Shown here one piece after another: positions 62,742-64,000 of a stretch of 64,000 bases of DNA. The position numbers and the translations under genes were made by a program. Positions within the stretch are counted from its first letter, which is position 1; every line of letters begins with the position of its first letter. Origin of the DNA: Amylostereum areolatum (Eukaryota > Basidiomycota > Agaricomycetes > Russulales > Stereaceae); assembly GCA_012932865.1 (NCBI GenBank), contig SAXG01000010.1, forward strand, positions 558,001-622,000, read 5' to 3'. The notes below the pieces were generated by a model. The model ran no database searches. It saw nothing but the letters and a program-made list of their open reading frames with translations, and was not told where the DNA came from.

Positions 62742-63635
62742 ATTGGACGCATGTGTATGTACTGTACATTCCAACGCAGTAACACAATCTACTTTTCAAT
62801 CCCTGTCATACATCCCGATCAGGTGGCGAAAGTGGAAAAGCAATGCAATGACTCACCAGATTGTCCACACGTCACCCGTTTCGGCATCTCTGCCGTAGTG
62901 CTACTCTTGGGCTTCACCCGTCGGATTCTGCCGGGCAAAGGAGATCCCGTTGGTATTCCCAACACATCCGACATCTGGACGTCCGACGTGTGTGCTGTCG
63001 GAGATGGAGAACGTGGGGCAGGGGTAAGAGGAGGCAGAACGGTGACAGGAGAGTCTTCAGATCCGTCGGAACTGACAGGGTCCGTGAGGACACTGGGAGG
63101 GCACGAATGCTTTGCCGAGAAACGGGCCTTGAACGCAATTGGGCATACACCGTGCTCTGCAGATCCACGGTAAAGTTAATGATGGTGGATTCACACTCCA
63201 GCACACATTGCACGTACCCGACTCATCGGTGCCATCACTCTCAGCGTCTCCTTCATCGTCTGTTGGCCCATCGGACCATGGATCCATCGCAGGGGGCAAC
63301 AGGATTGGAGTTTCTCCATTGCCATCATTGAGGACACTGTTGGGAGGTGCTGATGTGGATGTCATCACTGCCAGCAGGTTATAAACAATGAGTTATAGGA
63401 TAATGTGCATATGTACCTTGGATAAAATATGAACGGTGGTGAGGGAAGAAGTGAAGTTTGACTTTGAAGTTTGAATGTCGACGCATCAGTGCGCCACGTG
63501 ATCCGTGGGAAATCATTAGCAAATCAGGACCTCAACTTGTCACCGCATCATTTTCTCATTCTCTCTGTTGTGCCGTCATCGCCATCCTCCCCCTTCCCTC
63601 TTTTTTTTTATTCATCTTCCATTGCTGATACCATC
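62742..63635 (-). CDS. Possible small gene between KDZ and the next gene
   Basis: A minus-strand frame at 63057-63368 (104 codons) starts MMTSTSAPPNSVLN, has an acidic stretch (DDEGDAESDGTDES) and a CNVCW/C-rich segment, and could be the first exon of a gene reading left. No family recognised. The rest of the interval, including the T run at 63601-63609, shows no gene. Confidence is low because codon patterns are ambiguous. Confidence 0.25.
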
Positions 63636-64000
63636 ATGGCGGACAGCACCAAGGGTGCCAAGGTGAACACGGACACGTGCAAGTTCTCCGATGACACCAG
63701 TCGCCTGGAGCGTGCAGTCTTCGAAGCGGTTGAGGCATATGTATCCCACCCCACTCCCCCGACGTCACAGTTTTGGAGGAAGTTCCTCCCTCTCGTGGTG
63801 CGTCCAAAATCTCGTCGCGCTCACCATGTTAGACTAACCCATACCAGCAAGAGTGCACTGCACGCTTCCAGAAGGAACTGGCCACGCTCAAGACCGATCA
63901 GTATCCCCGCTTCAACCAGCAAGTTTACAACGCGGTTTCCAAGAAACCGGCGGAGGGCGTCTGTTGTGGCGAGCAGCTCCGAAACCTCGACCTCACCCTC
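63636..64000 (+). CDS. Start of a host-type gene, two exons seen, runs off the window
   Basis: ATG at 63636 in good context (ccatcatgg) begins MADSTKGAKVNTDTCKF. Exon 1 ends at 63797 before a 50-nt GT-AG intron (63798-63847, with a ctaac branch-like motif), and exon 2 (from 63848) stays in phase to the window end. The visible 105 residues are helical and charged (RLERAVFEAVEAYV, FWRKFLPLVQECTARFQKEL); I do not recognise the family. It points away from the KDZ element. Confidence 0.65.
   Translation, partial: MADSTKGAKVNTDTCKFSDDTSRLERAVFEAVEAYVSHPTPPTSQFWRKFLPLVVRPKSRRAHHVRLTHTSKSALHASRRNWPRSRPISIPASTSKFTTRFPRNRRRASVVASSSETSTSP

Overview
The window looks like a transposon-rich block from a filamentous basidiomycete, most likely an agaricomycete. 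The evidence is the many roughly 40-55 nt spliceosomal introns, a KDZ transposase with a CxC2 zinc cluster, a Helitron, a Ngaro-like tyrosine-recombinase retroelement, chromovirus-type Ty3/gypsy elements, and a Ste6-type ABC transporter remnant. No rRNA, tRNA or CRISPR array was recognised. More than half of the window is mobile DNA.

Layout. 1-2.3 kb: decayed half ABC transporter between two LTR-like sequences. 2.9-6.4 kb: minus-strand hypothetical genes and two broken members of a paralogous family with a nucleotidyltransferase-like motif. 6.7-12 kb: G-rich minisatellite, a Ngaro-like element (gag-like, RT-RNase H and YR frames), then similar minisatellite. 12.04-12.55 kb: a solo LTR with a perfect 5-bp target duplication. 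12.8-18.5 kb: minus-strand host genes, including two more members of the paralogous family and an unrelated intact six-exon gene with a 5-nt microexon. 19.4-20.6 kb: an intact five-exon plus-strand gene of unknown function. 20.6-52.2 kb: one old minus-strand Helitron, now in three pieces (52.2-50.1, 36.0-34.4 and 21.3-20.6 kb). It is broken by a copia element (21333-34384, TSD CAGCG) whose left LTR is itself split by a young gypsy element (21658-28753, TSD GAGAG), and further out by two more gypsy copies, one of them cut in two by an apparent inversion. 52.6-58.7 kb: a fourth gypsy copy (TSD AGGCC) with a gag deletion. 58.8-62.7 kb: a decayed KDZ transposase gene. From 63.6 kb: the first two exons of a host-type gene running off the window.

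The four gypsy copies (A 21658-28753, B split at 36 and 39-41 kb, C 43023-50109, D 52610-58713) belong to one chromodomain-bearing family and act as natural replicates. They share an undescribed open frame upstream of gag that ends in a conserved stop, and a conserved -1 gag-pol overlap at a run of five T. Copy A is the youngest (one LTR difference seen in 419 bp), yet a nonsense codon has removed its chromodomain. Reading the TSDs and junctions gives an order of events: Helitron first, then copia, then gypsy A.
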